Source: JAWSVE01 sp050789445
GTDB taxonomy: Bacteria; Pseudomonadota; Gammaproteobacteria; Pseudomonadales; Cellvibrionaceae
DNA: 64,000 nucleotides
NCBI GenBank assembly: GCA_050789445.1
Contig: JAILXR010000001.1
Coordinates: forward strand, 2,790,001 to 2,854,000
Direction of reading: 5' to 3'
The notes under the pieces were generated by a model. The model saw nothing but the letters and a program-made list of their open reading frames with translations. It was not told where the DNA came from and searched no databases. The position numbers were made by a program, and so were the translations under genes. Numbering within the stretch: position 1 is the stretch's first letter; each line of letters opens with the position of its first letter. Of the stretch, positions 18,795-28,432 are shown one piece after another.

Positions 18795-19123
18795 ACTAGC
18801 TTTAGAGTCCTACTGAAGCCGGATTAAAGAGTGCAACAAGATAACAGTTCTAGGGATAATTTCTACTGGATGAAAGTGTTGTAGCTTTATAGTTCTCGAC
18901 AGCTCTCGTTGTTGTAATCGACGTAGTAACAGTCAGCCAACATTAAGAAAATATCAAGACATGAAGAAGTGTTGTTAGCAATAAGAGTTAGATAGTCGAA
19001 ATTGTGGAGCCAGCGGCAAACTATTGTTAAAAATTACTCCGGCACAACAGTTGTAATTGAAAATGAATCACACCAAAATCACGCTTCTCTGATCTAAAGT
19101 CAGCCAATTACAAGGAGTGTAAA
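18795..19123. other. 329-bp divergent region between coaBC and radC
   Basis: No gene or strong repeat seen. It must carry the coaBC and radC promoters, which I could not place with confidence. Confidence 0.5.
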
Positions 19124-19801
19124 ATGGCAATTACCGATTGGCCTATGGCCGAACGCCCTCGTGAGAAATTACTTACTCGTGGTCCCGCTTCTCTCTCTGA
19201 TGCCGAGCTTCTCGCCATATTTCTTCGAACGGGTTGTGCAGGAAAGTCCGCCGTTGATTTGGCTAGAGATTTGATTACCGATTTTGGCAGTCTTCGGCAG
19301 CTCTTAGAGGCTAGTCAAAAGCAGTTTTGCCAAGGTTTGGGGCTTGGTGCAGCAAAGTACAGTCAGCTCCAGGCGGTTATGGAAATGGCTCGAAGGCACT
19401 TATCCGAGTCTTTAGAAAAAGGCGATGCGTTCAGTTCGGCCAAAATCGCTCAGCAATATCTCCAATCTCAGCTTCGCCATCGTCAGCATGAAGTATTTGC
19501 GGTGCTTTTTTTGGATAGTCAAAATCGACTATTGGCCTTTAAGGAAATGTTTCAGGGCACTATTGATGGCGCAAGTGTTTACCCAAGAGAAGTTGTTAAG
19601 CAAGCACTCACACACAATGCAGCTGCCGTAATATTTGCACATAATCATCCCTCAGGCGTTGCTGAGCCCAGCCAGGCCGACATCCGGATAACGACACGGC
19701 TACAGGCAGCTCTAGATTTAATTGATGTTCGAGTTCTCGACCATTTTATTGTAGGAGACCCTGAAGTGGTCTCATTTGCGCAACGGGGATTGCTGGATTA
19801 G
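19124..19801 (+). CDS. radC: RadC family JAMM protein
   Basis: The 225-residue product starts MAITDWPMAERPREKLL and has a helix-hairpin-helix region (about 20-90) followed by the JAB/MPN metalloprotease-like domain with HNHPSG (173-178) and Asp186, the metal ligands. The role is unclear; the original DNA-repair link in E. coli was withdrawn. AAGGAG lies eight bases before the ATG. The radC-rpmB-rpmG order is very common. Confidence 0.94.
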   Translation: MAITDWPMAERPREKLLTRGPASLSDAELLAIFLRTGCAGKSAVDLARDLITDFGSLRQLLEASQKQFCQGLGLGAAKYSQLQAVMEMARRHLSESLEKGDAFSSAKIAQQYLQSQLRHRQHEVFAVLFLDSQNRLLAFKEMFQGTIDGASVYPREVVKQALTHNAAAVIFAHNHPSGVAEPSQADIRITTRLQAALDLIDVRVLDHFIVGDPEVVSFAQRGLLD

Positions 19802-20135
19802 CGCATCAATAGAGAGTATTAAAAAGGCTAATTTCTGGCTTTTGGTTGCTATTGAGACTTCATTTTGGTATAAAGCGCGGCTCTTTGTAGCAGTCCTCCC
19901 TATGTTTGGCACGCAGAAAACATTTTGGCAGGGCTTATATTAAGATAAAGGAAATATAGAAGAACAAAATTCACACTGGGTTGCCGGTCAAAAAATACTA
20001 TCTTGCTTTAGTCAATAGTGTGAGCAAATAGGATATTGGCTGCCCAAGTAAATTCGCTCAAGGTTTTCTTAAAATTTTCGATTTCTTAAAAGAAGATGAC
20101 TGAGAAAGCAAATCTCAAGAATATGAGGCAGGACA
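19802..20135. other. 334-bp region before rpmB
   Basis: No coding frame is supported. It should contain the rpmBG promoter and leader. I see no convincing riboswitch or strong hairpin. Confidence 0.45.
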
Positions 20136-20372
20136 ATGTCTAGAGTATGTCAGGTCACTGGTAAGGCGCCAATGACTGGAAATAACGTTTCTCACGCAAA
20201 AAACCACACACGTCGTCGTTTTTTGCCCAATATCCACTCTCATCGTTTTTGGGTTGAGTCTGAGAAGCGCTACGTGAAGCTTCAAGTGTCTGCAAAAGGC
20301 ATGAGAATCATCGACAAACAAGGTATCGATCAAGTTCTTGCAGCAATGCGAGCACGTGGCGAAAAATTTTAA
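20136..20372 (+). CDS. rpmB: 50S ribosomal protein L28
   Basis: The 78-residue basic protein MSRVCQVTGKAPMTGNNVSHAKNH and onward is a full-length L28; the HTRRRFLPNIHSHRFWVESEKRYVKL core is highly conserved. GAGG precedes the ATG. rpmG follows 62 bp downstream with its own ribosome binding site, and a strong terminator closes the pair. Confidence 0.98.
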   Translation: MSRVCQVTGKAPMTGNNVSHAKNHTRRRFLPNIHSHRFWVESEKRYVKLQVSAKGMRIIDKQGIDQVLAAMRARGEKF

Positions 20373-20434
20373 GAATTAGCATTAACGTTTGGACTTAATA
20401 CGACAAATCCAAGCGACTTTCGAGGAGAATTGAT

Positions 20435-20590
20435 ATGCGCGATAAAATCCGTCTAAATTCCAGCGCTGGCACAGGTCATTTTTATACAACGACTAAAAAC
20501 AAACGTACCATGCCAGAAAAAATGGAGATCAAAAAATTTGATCCCGTTGTTCGTAAGCACGTGATCTACAAAGAAGGCAAAATTAAATAG
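20435..20590 (+). CDS. rpmG: 50S ribosomal protein L33
   Basis: A 51-residue frame, MRDKIRLNSSAGTGHFYTTT onward to KEGKIK, matches L33. It has no cysteines, so this is the zinc-independent (C-minus) form, as in E. coli. GAGGAG lies eight bases before the ATG. It is cotranscribed with rpmB. Confidence 0.97.
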   Translation: MRDKIRLNSSAGTGHFYTTTKNKRTMPEKMEIKKFDPVVRKHVIYKEGKIK

Positions 20591-20651
20591 TTTTCATCTT
20601 ATTTGATTTTGGTTTTCCTACTAAAAACATGAAGCGCTGTTTTTAGAGACG

Positions 20652-20677
20652 AAAAGCTCGCCTAGGCGGGCTTTTTT
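20652..20677 (+). terminator. rho-independent terminator of rpmBG
   Basis: A stem of AAAAGCTCGCC with GGCGGGCTTTT and a two-base TA loop, followed by more T residues, 61 bp after the rpmG stop. Confidence 0.85.
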
Positions 20678-20820
20678 ATTGTCTGAATGTTTGAACACAG
20701 GTACTTTTCTATTTGGGAGTGTGAGTGTAAAGCTGATGTGGATTGAATAAACTGATTGGCGTGTTTGATGTAGATATCAAATGAATGGTTTTGAAGCTAT
20801 CGATTAAAAAGAATTGAGCT

Positions 20821-21636
20821 ATGCCTGAATTACCAGAAGTAGAAACAACCATGCGGGGAATAAGCCCCCACGTTCTTCAACAAACGGTCAAGAAGGTTGT
20901 CGTGCGGCAATCGAAACTTCGCTGGCTTATTCCAAACAGCATTAAAACAAAATTGCCTCGAAAACGGATAATTAGTATCAATAGGCGAGGTAAGTATTTA
21001 CTTCTTGAGTTTAAGTCGGGCTTTCTGATAATCCACCTTGGAATGTCTGGTAGTCTCAGGGTCGTCGATTCAAACTTAGAGCCGGGCAAGCATGATCACT
21101 TTGATCTCCAGCTTGCGTCGGGTAAATCGCTGCGGTTGACGGATCCTCGCCGCTTCGGTGCTGTCCTTTGGACAGATGAGCCACTGGCAGATCACAAGTT
21201 ACTGAATCATCTCGGCCCAGAACCCCTCACTGATGAATTTAATGCCGAGATGTTATTCAAGCGGTCACGAAAAAGAATTGTCCCCATTAAAACGTTGATT
21301 ATGGATAGCAAAACTGTGGTTGGAGTAGGAAATATATACGCCAATGAGTCCTTATTTTTGGCAGGAATACGCCCTACTCGACCAGCAGGAAAAATCACAC
21401 AAAAACAATCCGAAGAACTAGTGGCGCAAATTAAAAAGGTTCTGGCTAAAGCCATTAAAGCGGGCGGTACAACCTTAAAAGATTTTACTGGGGGTGATGG
21501 AAAACCAGGATATTTTCAGCAGCAGCTATATGTTTATGGCAGAGAAGGTGAGCCTTGTTCAAAATGCGATACAGCTTTAAAACAGATTAGAATTGGGCAG
21601 CGTTCGACAGTCTATTGCACTCAGTGCCAAAAATGA
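20821..21636 (+). CDS. mutM: formamidopyrimidine-DNA glycosylase
   Basis: Removes 8-oxoguanine and ring-opened purines and nicks the strand by beta,delta elimination. The 271-residue protein has the catalytic N-terminus MPELPEVETTMRG (Pro2 and Glu3), the conserved GRRGKYLL-like turn (RRGKYLLLEF), VGNIYANESLFLAGI, and a C-terminal zinc finger CxxC-x16-CxxC (CSKCD to CTQCQ). Length is standard (269-271). It follows rpmBG after the terminator, as in many gammaproteobacteria. Confidence 0.97.
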   Translation: MPELPEVETTMRGISPHVLQQTVKKVVVRQSKLRWLIPNSIKTKLPRKRIISINRRGKYLLLEFKSGFLIIHLGMSGSLRVVDSNLEPGKHDHFDLQLASGKSLRLTDPRRFGAVLWTDEPLADHKLLNHLGPEPLTDEFNAEMLFKRSRKRIVPIKTLIMDSKTVVGVGNIYANESLFLAGIRPTRPAGKITQKQSEELVAQIKKVLAKAIKAGGTTLKDFTGGDGKPGYFQQQLYVYGREGEPCSKCDTALKQIRIGQRSTVYCTQCQK

Positions 21637-21863
21637 AAAAATCAGTTAATGTAATACGCACGATTAATCGTCTACACTGTTGATACTCAAAAACTTTCCG
21701 TTGGTACAATAATTTACACGTGATAGTACTAATCGATGGTAAATCACGACCGTCTGTGACATAAAGCGGACTATATGGGCAAAAAATACCTATTTACCAT
21801 CTAACCAAATTTCAACATTAGATAGGCAATATCAGATAAGACAAACTAGAGGAGTGCCACCCT

Positions 21864-22196
21864 GTGACCCAGAAGAACCGATTTAGCGTTAAAGCAATGA
21901 TATTGGTGTTAACACTGTCATTGTGCAATTGGGCGTTTGCTGCCCCAGCCAGTACAAACCAAGTTAAGGAAGACCCTTCAGCTCTTGCGATGACTGGTGA
22001 TCTGTTGGTGATTCGTCCTGTCATGTTTGGTGTGACGGTGGTTGGTTCGGTGCTTTGGCTAGTAAGCTTACCGTTTAGCGCTGCTGGCGGAAACATCAAG
22101 CAAGCAACTGATACGCTAGTGGTAAAACCAGCTATGAACACATTTGTTCGTTGTCTTGGTTGTACGCAAGCTGGCTACGTAAAAGACGTAGAGTAA
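21864..22196 (+). CDS. small exported membrane protein of unknown function
   Basis: The frame starts at a GTG with GAGGAG nine bases upstream and encodes 110 residues. It has a signal peptide (AMILVLTLSLCNWAFAAPA), then a hydrophobic segment GVTVVGSVLWLVSLPFSAAGGN, and a C-terminal RCLGC pair. Similar short proteins, sometimes labelled multidrug transporter without basis, occur near mutM/coaD in Pseudomonas. Function is not known. Confidence 0.7.
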   Translation: MTQKNRFSVKAMILVLTLSLCNWAFAAPASTNQVKEDPSALAMTGDLLVIRPVMFGVTVVGSVLWLVSLPFSAAGGNIKQATDTLVVKPAMNTFVRCLGCTQAGYVKDVE

Positions 22197-22216
22197 CTTT
22201 ATTTAAAGCATTAAAT

Positions 22217-22268
22217 AAAAAACCCTTCCTACAGAGGCTTTCACCTCTTAAGTATGAAGGGTTTTTTT
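22217..22268. terminator. bidirectional terminator between gene 21864 and coaD
   Basis: Outer arms AAAAAACCCTTC and GAAGGGTTTTTT enclose an inner AGAGG/CCTCT hairpin. Both strands end in a T-run, fitting the convergent gene pair. Confidence 0.85.
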
Positions 22269-22327
22269 GTGTTTGGGTGTAAGTGTTTACTACACCTAAA
22301 AGGTTTATGAGGTGGCTGATTCGAAAG

Positions 22328-22816
22328 CTAATTTGTCTTTTCAGCAAATTTTTTGGTGAGTGCGTCTTGTACCAGCGCCGGTACAAACTTACTGACATCC
22401 CCGCCAAGTGCAGCGATTTCTCGAACAAGAGAAGAAGAGATATAAGAGAGATGCTCTGAAGGTGTCAGGAATAAACTTTCCATATCGGGTAGAAGTGCAC
22501 GATTCATATTGGCTAGCTGAAATTCATATTCAAAGTCAGATACCGCACGTAATCCTCGTAACACGCCATGGGCTTTTTGTTGTTTCACAAAATCGGCCAA
22601 GAGAATATCAAAGCCGCACACTTCAACATTCTCGATATGTTTGAGCACTTCTCTAGACATTGCGACGCGCTCTTCTAAATCAAATAATGGGTTTTTCTTT
22701 CTGCTGGCAGCGATGGCGACTACGACGTTATCAAATAAGCGTGCAGCTCTTTCGACGAGATCAACATGACCATTAGTAACAGGGTCAAATGTACCGGGAT
22801 AAACAACTTTACGCAT
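22328..22816 (-). CDS. coaD: phosphopantetheine adenylyltransferase
   Basis: Transfers AMP from ATP to 4'-phosphopantetheine, the step before the last in coenzyme A synthesis. The 162-residue protein has the nucleotidylyltransferase T/HxGH motif as TNGH (14-17) in YPGTFDPVTNGHVDLV, and ISSSLVREIA for ATP binding near the C-terminus. GAGG lies eight bases before the ATG. Confidence 0.97.
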   Translation of the reverse strand: MRKVVYPGTFDPVTNGHVDLVERAARLFDNVVVAIAASRKKNPLFDLEERVAMSREVLKHIENVEVCGFDILLADFVKQQKAHGVLRGLRAVSDFEYEFQLANMNRALLPDMESLFLTPSEHLSYISSSLVREIAALGGDVSKFVPALVQDALTKKFAEKTN

Positions 22817-23099
22817 GGTTTTGCCTCTATAGAGGAGTGTGAGAAAACAAATGACAATAATAAGTTTTCGTGAATTTTGCTCTTGGTATGAGGAATGTAG
22901 ATTTTAAGATCTGTTTCAGCGCTCTTTGAAGTTCTTTAATCTCTATGTCTTGAAAGATAAAGTTTGATAGCTAAAGCTTTTTACCAAAAGAAACGGGCGG
23001 TGATGGTAAACAATTTAGCCGACGACTACAAAAAAAATGGTGTCTAAAACTTATGATTGAGTACGCCTTTTGATAGGGGGCAGAATCTAAGAAAACTTT

Positions 23100-23720
23100 T
23101 TAGTTTGTTTGAGCCAATTGGCGGCACTCGTAAAGATAAAAGCTCACTTGGCCTGCGTGTTTTTGTTTGAGTTGATGCCAGTGGCTCGGTGTGGAGAATT
23201 CGTACTCTCGGGGTGTCTCAACATAAATAAGGGCCTCGCTTGATAATGCTGAGGACAGCGAGAGTTGTGCAATAACATCATCAAAAAGGCGCTTTTCAAA
23301 AGGTGGGTCCAGAAAAATAATATCAAAGGGCCCGTGGCCGTTTCTGTTTTGTAGCCAAATAATCGCATCGTCACACGTAATGTCGATGTTATCTGCATCA
23401 ATTTTGGCGCAATTTTCCTTCAGTTGGTTAACGGCTTGCTCGTTGGCGTCAATGAGGTGGGCGCTAGCAGCTCCGCGAGAAACGGCTTCAAAGCCCAGTG
23501 CGCCAGAGCCAGAGAATAAATCGAGACATCGAGCTTCAACAACATACGGCGCTAGCCAATTGAAAAGAGTTTCTCGAATGCGGTCTCCGGTTGGACGAAG
23601 GCCATCAATCGAGGGAAAATCGAGCTTTCTCCCACGCCATTTACCACCGATAATGCGCAACTGGTTTCGAGATGATGGCTTTGTATCTGATTTCACTGTT
23701 GGCTCGCGTAAGGTTGTCAT
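23100..23720 (-). CDS. rsmD: 16S rRNA (guanine(966)-N(2))-methyltransferase
   Basis: Methylates G966 of 16S rRNA. The 206-residue protein starts with a basic tail, then RIIGGKWRGRKLDFP and GLRPTGDRIRETLFNWL, SAM motif I CLDLFSGSGALGFEAVSRGA, and the catalytic DPPF in IIFLDPPFE. It is divergent from ftsY with a 105-bp gap, the standard rsmD/ftsY arrangement. Confidence 0.96.
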   Translation of the reverse strand: MTTLREPTVKSDTKPSSRNQLRIIGGKWRGRKLDFPSIDGLRPTGDRIRETLFNWLAPYVVEARCLDLFSGSGALGFEAVSRGAASAHLIDANEQAVNQLKENCAKIDADNIDITCDDAIIWLQNRNGHGPFDIIFLDPPFEKRLFDDVIAQLSLSSALSSEALIYVETPREYEFSTPSHWHQLKQKHAGQVSFYLYECRQLAQTN

Positions 23721-23825
23721 TATTGAGATAGAATGAGCGCCATACTCAAAGAGCGCATATCATAAAGCAAGTCAGGCGAGTTTAATCGCGTCCTCTTAAT
23801 TTTTTATACAAGTGGTTAATGAACA

Positions 23826-24974
23826 ATGGTTTTTTGGCGTAAGAAAAAAGCTGCGAAAGCGGATATTGAGCAAGAAGGAAAAATCCAACAGTCTTCGGTG
23901 GAAAGTCCTGATAAAAAGAATGTTGTTGACACTGTAGAAGAGCCTATAGAGACAGACATCGAGTCCGTAAAGGCAGATACAGAAAAGAGCCTAGATACTG
24001 AAGCGACAGTGCATGTCGATACAGAACAAGCGCCAGAAGAAAAAAAGAAAAGTATCTTCTCAAGAATCAAACAAGGCCTGTCTCGAACTAGTTCTCAATT
24101 TAGTGATGGTATTGGTTCACTATTGTTTGGCAAAAAAGAGATAGATGATGAGCTTTTAGAAGAAATTGAAACACAATTGTTAATGGCTGATGTAGGCATT
24201 GAGACGACCACAAAAATCATTGACGAGTTGACAAAGAAGGTTGAGCGAAAACAGCTTGCCGATGGGGATGCATTGTTCGTTGCATTACAAGAATCTTTAA
24301 AGGAGTTATTAAAAAAAGTAGAAGCTCCACTTGTTATTGATGCAGTAAAAAAACCATTTGTATTGTTAGTCGTCGGTGTTAACGGCGTTGGAAAAACAAC
24401 AACTATCGGAAAGCTTGCCAAGCGTTTTCAAAATGAAGGGCATAGCGTCATGCTAGCAGCTGGCGATACATTCCGTGCAGCAGCTGTCGAACAATTAAAG
24501 GTATGGGGCGATCGAAACGATGTCACTGTTGTTGCACAAGCAACCGGTTCCGATAGTGCTTCTGTTATTTATGACGCAGTCGAATCAGCTAAGGCGAAAA
24601 ATATTGATATCATCATTGCAGATACAGCAGGACGATTGCAAAACAAAAGTCATTTGATGGATGAACTGTCAAAAGTAAAACGCGTTGTCAGTAAGCTTGA
24701 TGCGTCTGCACCTCACGAAATCTTATTAGTGTTAGATGCGGGCACAGGACAAAATGCATTAAGCCAAGCAGAGCATTTTAGTAAAGCAGTTGATGTCAGC
24801 GGAATTGCATTAACGAAATTAGATGGCACAGCAAAAGGCGGAATTATTTTCGCACTCAGTGATAAATTCGGATTGCCTGTTCGCTATATCGGTGTGGGTG
24901 AAGGTATCGATGATTTGCAGCCATTTAAAGCCGATACCTTTGTGGAAGCGCTTTTTGGCCAAGACAATCAATAA
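23826..24974 (+). CDS. ftsY: signal recognition particle receptor FtsY
   Basis: GTPase receptor that brings SRP-ribosome complexes to the Sec translocon. The 382 residues start with an acidic, variable A domain (about 1-80; membrane contact), then the N domain and the SRP GTPase: G1 GVNGVGKTTTIGKLAKRF, DTFRAAAVEQL, G3 DTAGR, G4 TKLD in TKLDGTAKGG, and a C-terminal YIGVGEGIDDLQPF. It heads ftsY-ftsE-ftsX-rpoH. Confidence 0.97.
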   Translation: MVFWRKKKAAKADIEQEGKIQQSSVESPDKKNVVDTVEEPIETDIESVKADTEKSLDTEATVHVDTEQAPEEKKKSIFSRIKQGLSRTSSQFSDGIGSLLFGKKEIDDELLEEIETQLLMADVGIETTTKIIDELTKKVERKQLADGDALFVALQESLKELLKKVEAPLVIDAVKKPFVLLVVGVNGVGKTTTIGKLAKRFQNEGHSVMLAAGDTFRAAAVEQLKVWGDRNDVTVVAQATGSDSASVIYDAVESAKAKNIDIIIADTAGRLQNKSHLMDELSKVKRVVSKLDASAPHEILLVLDAGTGQNALSQAEHFSKAVDVSGIALTKLDGTAKGGIIFALSDKFGLPVRYIGVGEGIDDLQPFKADTFVEALFGQDNQ

Positions 24975-25012
24975 AAAACAATAATCACTTTAAAGACTTT
25001 CTATTTCATAAC

Positions 25013-25684
25013 ATGATTGAATTAAACAATATCAGCAAACGTTACGACGGCGGGCATGAGGCATTAAATGGCCTTAACCTGATGGTTGATAGCGGCGAAA
25101 TGGTTTTTCTTACGGGCCGCTCAGGCGCTGGTAAAAGTACGTTGTTGAAATTAATTATGTTGATGGAGCGACCAACGTCCGGACAAATTTTTGTTAGAAA
25201 ACAAAATTTAGCGCGTGTAAAAGGATCACAAATTGCTTTTCATCGTCGTCGCATAGGCGTGGTTTTCCAAAATCATCAATTGTTATTTGATCGAACTGTG
25301 TTTGATAACGTGGCCTTACCGTTACAAATCTCCGGTTACGAAACGAGAGAGCTTGCGCGAAGAGTCAGGGCCGCTTTAGATAAAGTTGGCTTGCTCGATA
25401 AAGAAAAACAAAACCCCATTGAATTATCTGGCGGAGAGCAACAACGTATTGGCATTGCCCGCGCTGTTGTGAATAAACCATTGTTACTGTTAGCAGATGA
25501 GCCGACAGGAAATTTAGACCCTGCTTTGTCTGCCGACATCATGAAGCTGTTTAAGCAATTTAACGACGTGGGCGTGACTGTGATGATAGCGAGTCATGAC
25601 ATCGCGTTAATAGAACGAATGCAGCGGCGTGTATTAACACTTGATGGCGGACAATTAATTCACGATGGAGTAATGCCATCGTGA
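25013..25684 (+). CDS. ftsE: cell division ATP-binding protein FtsE
   Basis: ATPase of the FtsEX complex, which activates peptidoglycan amidases at the septum. The 223-residue protein has Walker A GRSGAGKSTLLKL (about 36-48), a Q-loop VVFQNHQLL, signature LSGGEQQRIGIARA and Walker B LLLLADEPTGNLD. Its TGA stop overlaps the GTG start of ftsX by four bases, so the two are translationally coupled. Confidence 0.97.
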   Translation: MIELNNISKRYDGGHEALNGLNLMVDSGEMVFLTGRSGAGKSTLLKLIMLMERPTSGQIFVRKQNLARVKGSQIAFHRRRIGVVFQNHQLLFDRTVFDNVALPLQISGYETRELARRVRAALDKVGLLDKEKQNPIELSGGEQQRIGIARAVVNKPLLLLADEPTGNLDPALSADIMKLFKQFNDVGVTVMIASHDIALIERMQRRVLTLDGGQLIHDGVMPS

Positions 25685-26700
25685 GTTTAAATGAAAGAAA
25701 ATCCTCTAATGAAAGAGCCGCAGTCAATCGTTCAGCAGAAGCGCGAACGGGTGCGAGTCAAAGCAAAACAAAAATCAGCGACAAATTAAAATCCTACGCT
25801 AATCATCATCGCCATGTTGCAAAAGAAAGTTTACAGCGGTTATTAAAAACTCCACTGCAAAGTTTATTAACCTGGTTGGTTGTCGCTATTGCGATCGCAC
25901 TACCGGGCGTGTTGTACATTGCACTCAATCAATTTCAAGCTCTAGGCGAAAACTTCCAAGCAAAACCGCAGTTGTCGGTGTTTGTTCATTATCGCGCGCG
26001 CGAAGAAGCCGTTTTAAAATTACGTGATAACTTATTGACCAAATCCGAGATTGAGTCGGTCGACTACATCAGCCCAGAAAAAGCACTTGTTGAATTTGAG
26101 CAATTCTCTGGTTTAGGCAACGTGCTGCAAACGTTGGATGAAAACCCCCTCCCTGCCGTTCTCGTGGTGAAACCCACTGAGGCGTCGAGCAGTCCAGAAC
26201 AAATGGAAGTACTACGGGACTCTCTCACTCAAGAGCAGCTTATAGACGATGTAAGAATCGACATGGAATGGGTTCGACGGTTGAACCAATTGATGACAAT
26301 CGGTCAGCGCATCGTTATAGCCCTCGCCGGATTACTGTCATTGGGGGTGTTATTGGTGATTGGTAATACGATTCGACTTGCCATAGAAAGTCGGCGCGAA
26401 GAAATCGTCGTCGTAAAACTAGTCGGCGGAACTAATGCATTTGTTCGCAGGCCGTTTCTCTACACGGGTTTTTGGTATGGGCTAGGCGGTGGAATTATCG
26501 CTTGGGTCTTATTAGCGGCCGGTGTTTATTGGCTGTCTGGCCCAATCGAAGACCTAGCCAGTCTTTATCAAACCGAAGGCAAGTTAAAAGGCTTGAGTTT
26601 TCTAGAAACGCTAGCTGTGCTGGTGGGCGCTGGAGTCTTAGGTTTGCTAGGCGCACTTTTGGCGGTAAGTAAGCATTTACATACTATAGAGCCTAAGTGA
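25681..26700 (+). CDS. ftsX: cell division protein FtsX
   Basis: Membrane subunit of FtsEX. The 339-residue protein starts at GTG inside the ftsE stop. A polar cytoplasmic N-terminus of about 60 residues precedes TM1 (LLTWLVVAIAIALPGVLYIAL), then the periplasmic loop that contacts amidase activators, and three further TM helices (IVIALAGLLSLGVLLVIG, WYGLGGGIIAWVLLAAGVYW, LAVLVGAGVLGLLGALLAV). REEIVVVKLVGGTNAFVRRPF is the conserved FtsX/MacB-like cytoplasmic stretch. Confidence 0.96.
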   Translation: MSLNERKSSNERAAVNRSAEARTGASQSKTKISDKLKSYANHHRHVAKESLQRLLKTPLQSLLTWLVVAIAIALPGVLYIALNQFQALGENFQAKPQLSVFVHYRAREEAVLKLRDNLLTKSEIESVDYISPEKALVEFEQFSGLGNVLQTLDENPLPAVLVVKPTEASSSPEQMEVLRDSLTQEQLIDDVRIDMEWVRRLNQLMTIGQRIVIALAGLLSLGVLLVIGNTIRLAIESRREEIVVVKLVGGTNAFVRRPFLYTGFWYGLGGGIIAWVLLAAGVYWLSGPIEDLASLYQTEGKLKGLSFLETLAVLVGAGVLGLLGALLAVSKHLHTIEPK

Positions 26701-26977
26701 ATTGGCCTTTTTAAAAGATACTGCTTAGGAAATGCCAGATAGTGGGTCAATCTTTTCAAAAGGCTTGAAATTCAGGCAGTGAGCACCAATGTCTTGGAGA
26801 TATCCGTAAATTTACCCCTAAGAAATCATACGAAAAGCGATTAAATAGACGTTGATAACAGAAACTGTAAATGAAATGTCATAATATCGATGCGAAATAC
26901 AGAGAACAAAACCGCCAAATGGCGATCTAACGTAAGAGCTGCTAATATTGCGCTATTCGTTTGGAGGATTTAAAGAT

Positions 26978-27832
26978 ATGGGCACTAGCCTACAGCCAAC
27001 AGAAATTCTATCTCCAGGAGCTAATCTCAACGCCTACATGCAGGTGGTGAACGGCTTTTCTATTCTGACTGCAGAAGAAGAAAAAGAACTTGGGGAAGAC
27101 TTGTACTACAACGAAAACGTCGACGCTGCTCGTCGTTTGATTTTGGCTCATTTACGATTTGTCGTGCATGTTGCCAAATCCTATTCCGGTTATGGTTTGT
27201 CACAAGCTGATTTAATCCAAGAAGGTAATGTGGGATTGATGAAAGCGGTAAAACGCTTCAACCCAGAAAAAGGTGTTCGCCTTGTCTCTTTTGCGGTTCA
27301 TTGGATCAAAGCTGAAATGCATGAATTCATTTTGCGTAATTGGCGCATCGTGAAAGTCGCAACAACCAAAGCACAGCGTAAATTATTCTTTAACCTTCGT
27401 GGTGCAAAGAAGCGTTTAGCTTGGTTAACCAATGACGAAGCAGAAGTCATTGCAGAAGATCTAAATGTCGATCTCAAAAATGTTCGCGAAATGGAAAGTC
27501 GTTTGTCGTCTAACGATACCGCTTTCGATATGTCGAACGACGATGATGACGAGAGCGCGTATCAAGCGCCCGCGAATTATCTTGAAGACAAACGTTATGA
27601 CCCAGCCGTACAACTTGAAAACGATGACTGGCGAGATAACAGCGTCAATAATTTAGAAGTGGCAATGGGTAACTTGGACGAGCGTAGTAAAGACATCATC
27701 CAACGCCGATGGCTCAATGAAAACAAAGAAACACTTCATGAGCTTGCCGCTGAATACGGTGTATCTGCAGAACGCATTCGCCAACTAGAAAAAAACGCTA
27801 TGCAAAAAGTCCGTGGGCTTTTAGAGGTTTAG
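26978..27832 (+). CDS. rpoH: RNA polymerase sigma-32 factor RpoH
   Basis: Heat shock sigma factor. The frame is open from a TTG at 26948, but GGAGG at 26962-26966 points to the ATG at 26978, giving 284 residues, the size of E. coli RpoH. Region 2 is LAHLRFVVHVAKSYSGYGLSQADLIQEGNVGLMKAVKRF and VSFAVHWIKAEMHEFILRNW; the RpoH box QRKLFFNLR follows; region 4 ends with helix-turn-helix LHELAAEYGVSAERIRQLEKNAM. The 277 bp upstream of the ATG likely carry its promoters; I could not define them. Confidence 0.97.
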   Translation: MGTSLQPTEILSPGANLNAYMQVVNGFSILTAEEEKELGEDLYYNENVDAARRLILAHLRFVVHVAKSYSGYGLSQADLIQEGNVGLMKAVKRFNPEKGVRLVSFAVHWIKAEMHEFILRNWRIVKVATTKAQRKLFFNLRGAKKRLAWLTNDEAEVIAEDLNVDLKNVREMESRLSSNDTAFDMSNDDDDESAYQAPANYLEDKRYDPAVQLENDDWRDNSVNNLEVAMGNLDERSKDIIQRRWLNENKETLHELAAEYGVSAERIRQLEKNAMQKVRGLLEV

Positions 27833-27890
27833 CAGAGGTTTAGTAGGCGTATAGTAAAAATTTCAAAATACAGAAAAAAGCATAGAAAAT

Positions 27891-27928
27891 AAAAACCGCG
27901 TAATACACTTTCTGTTACGCGGTTTTTT
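27891..27928 (+). terminator. rho-independent terminator of rpoH
   Basis: Perfect 13-base arms AAAAACCGCGTAA and TTACGCGGTTTTT with an 11-base loop and a following T-run, about 60 bp after the rpoH stop. Confidence 0.9.
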
Positions 27929-27989
27929 TATGTTTGAAGCCATTAACACTAAAATGCCAGTCAATAGTAATTATAAAAGTGGAAACGAA

Positions 27990-28370
27990 ATGAGCGCGAA
28001 AATTATTATACTCCTAGCACCACTCAATGGTTTTTTAGCCGTTGGCATTGGCGCATTCGGGGCGCATGCGTTAAAAGCAAAGCTGTCAGAAAAAATGTTA
28101 TCTACTTATCAAACCGGTGTTGAGTATCACTTCTATCATGCGCTCGCGTTGTTAGCTGTCGGCATTTTAATGTCACAACCTCAATGGCAAGATAGCTCAT
28201 TACTTAATGCAAGTGGAATCAGTTTTCTAGTTGGCATCCTATTATTTTGCGGTAGTTTGTATTGGCTAGCATTAGGTGGCCCTCGATGGTTGGGGCCAAT
28301 CACTCCACTTGGCGGATTACTGTTTTTAAGCGGATGGTTATTACTAGCGATCTCAGCGATAAAGAACTAA
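27990..28370 (+). CDS. DUF423 membrane protein (YgdD type)
   Basis: The frame is open from 27930, beside the rpoH terminator, but GGAAAC ahead of the ATG at 27990 and the usual MSAKIIILLAPLNGFLAVGIGAFGAHALK start favour that codon, giving 126 residues. Four hydrophobic helices are visible, with the family's GAFGAHALK and YHFYHALALLAVG motifs and SGSLYWLAL-like GSLYWLALGG. Function unknown; inner membrane. Confidence 0.88.
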   Translation: MSAKIIILLAPLNGFLAVGIGAFGAHALKAKLSEKMLSTYQTGVEYHFYHALALLAVGILMSQPQWQDSSLLNASGISFLVGILLFCGSLYWLALGGPRWLGPITPLGGLLFLSGWLLLAISAIKN

Positions 28371-28432
28371 AAGAAATACACAAAAAGTAATGAAAAAAAA
28401 TAAATTAGCATACAACGTATAACTGGAAAACA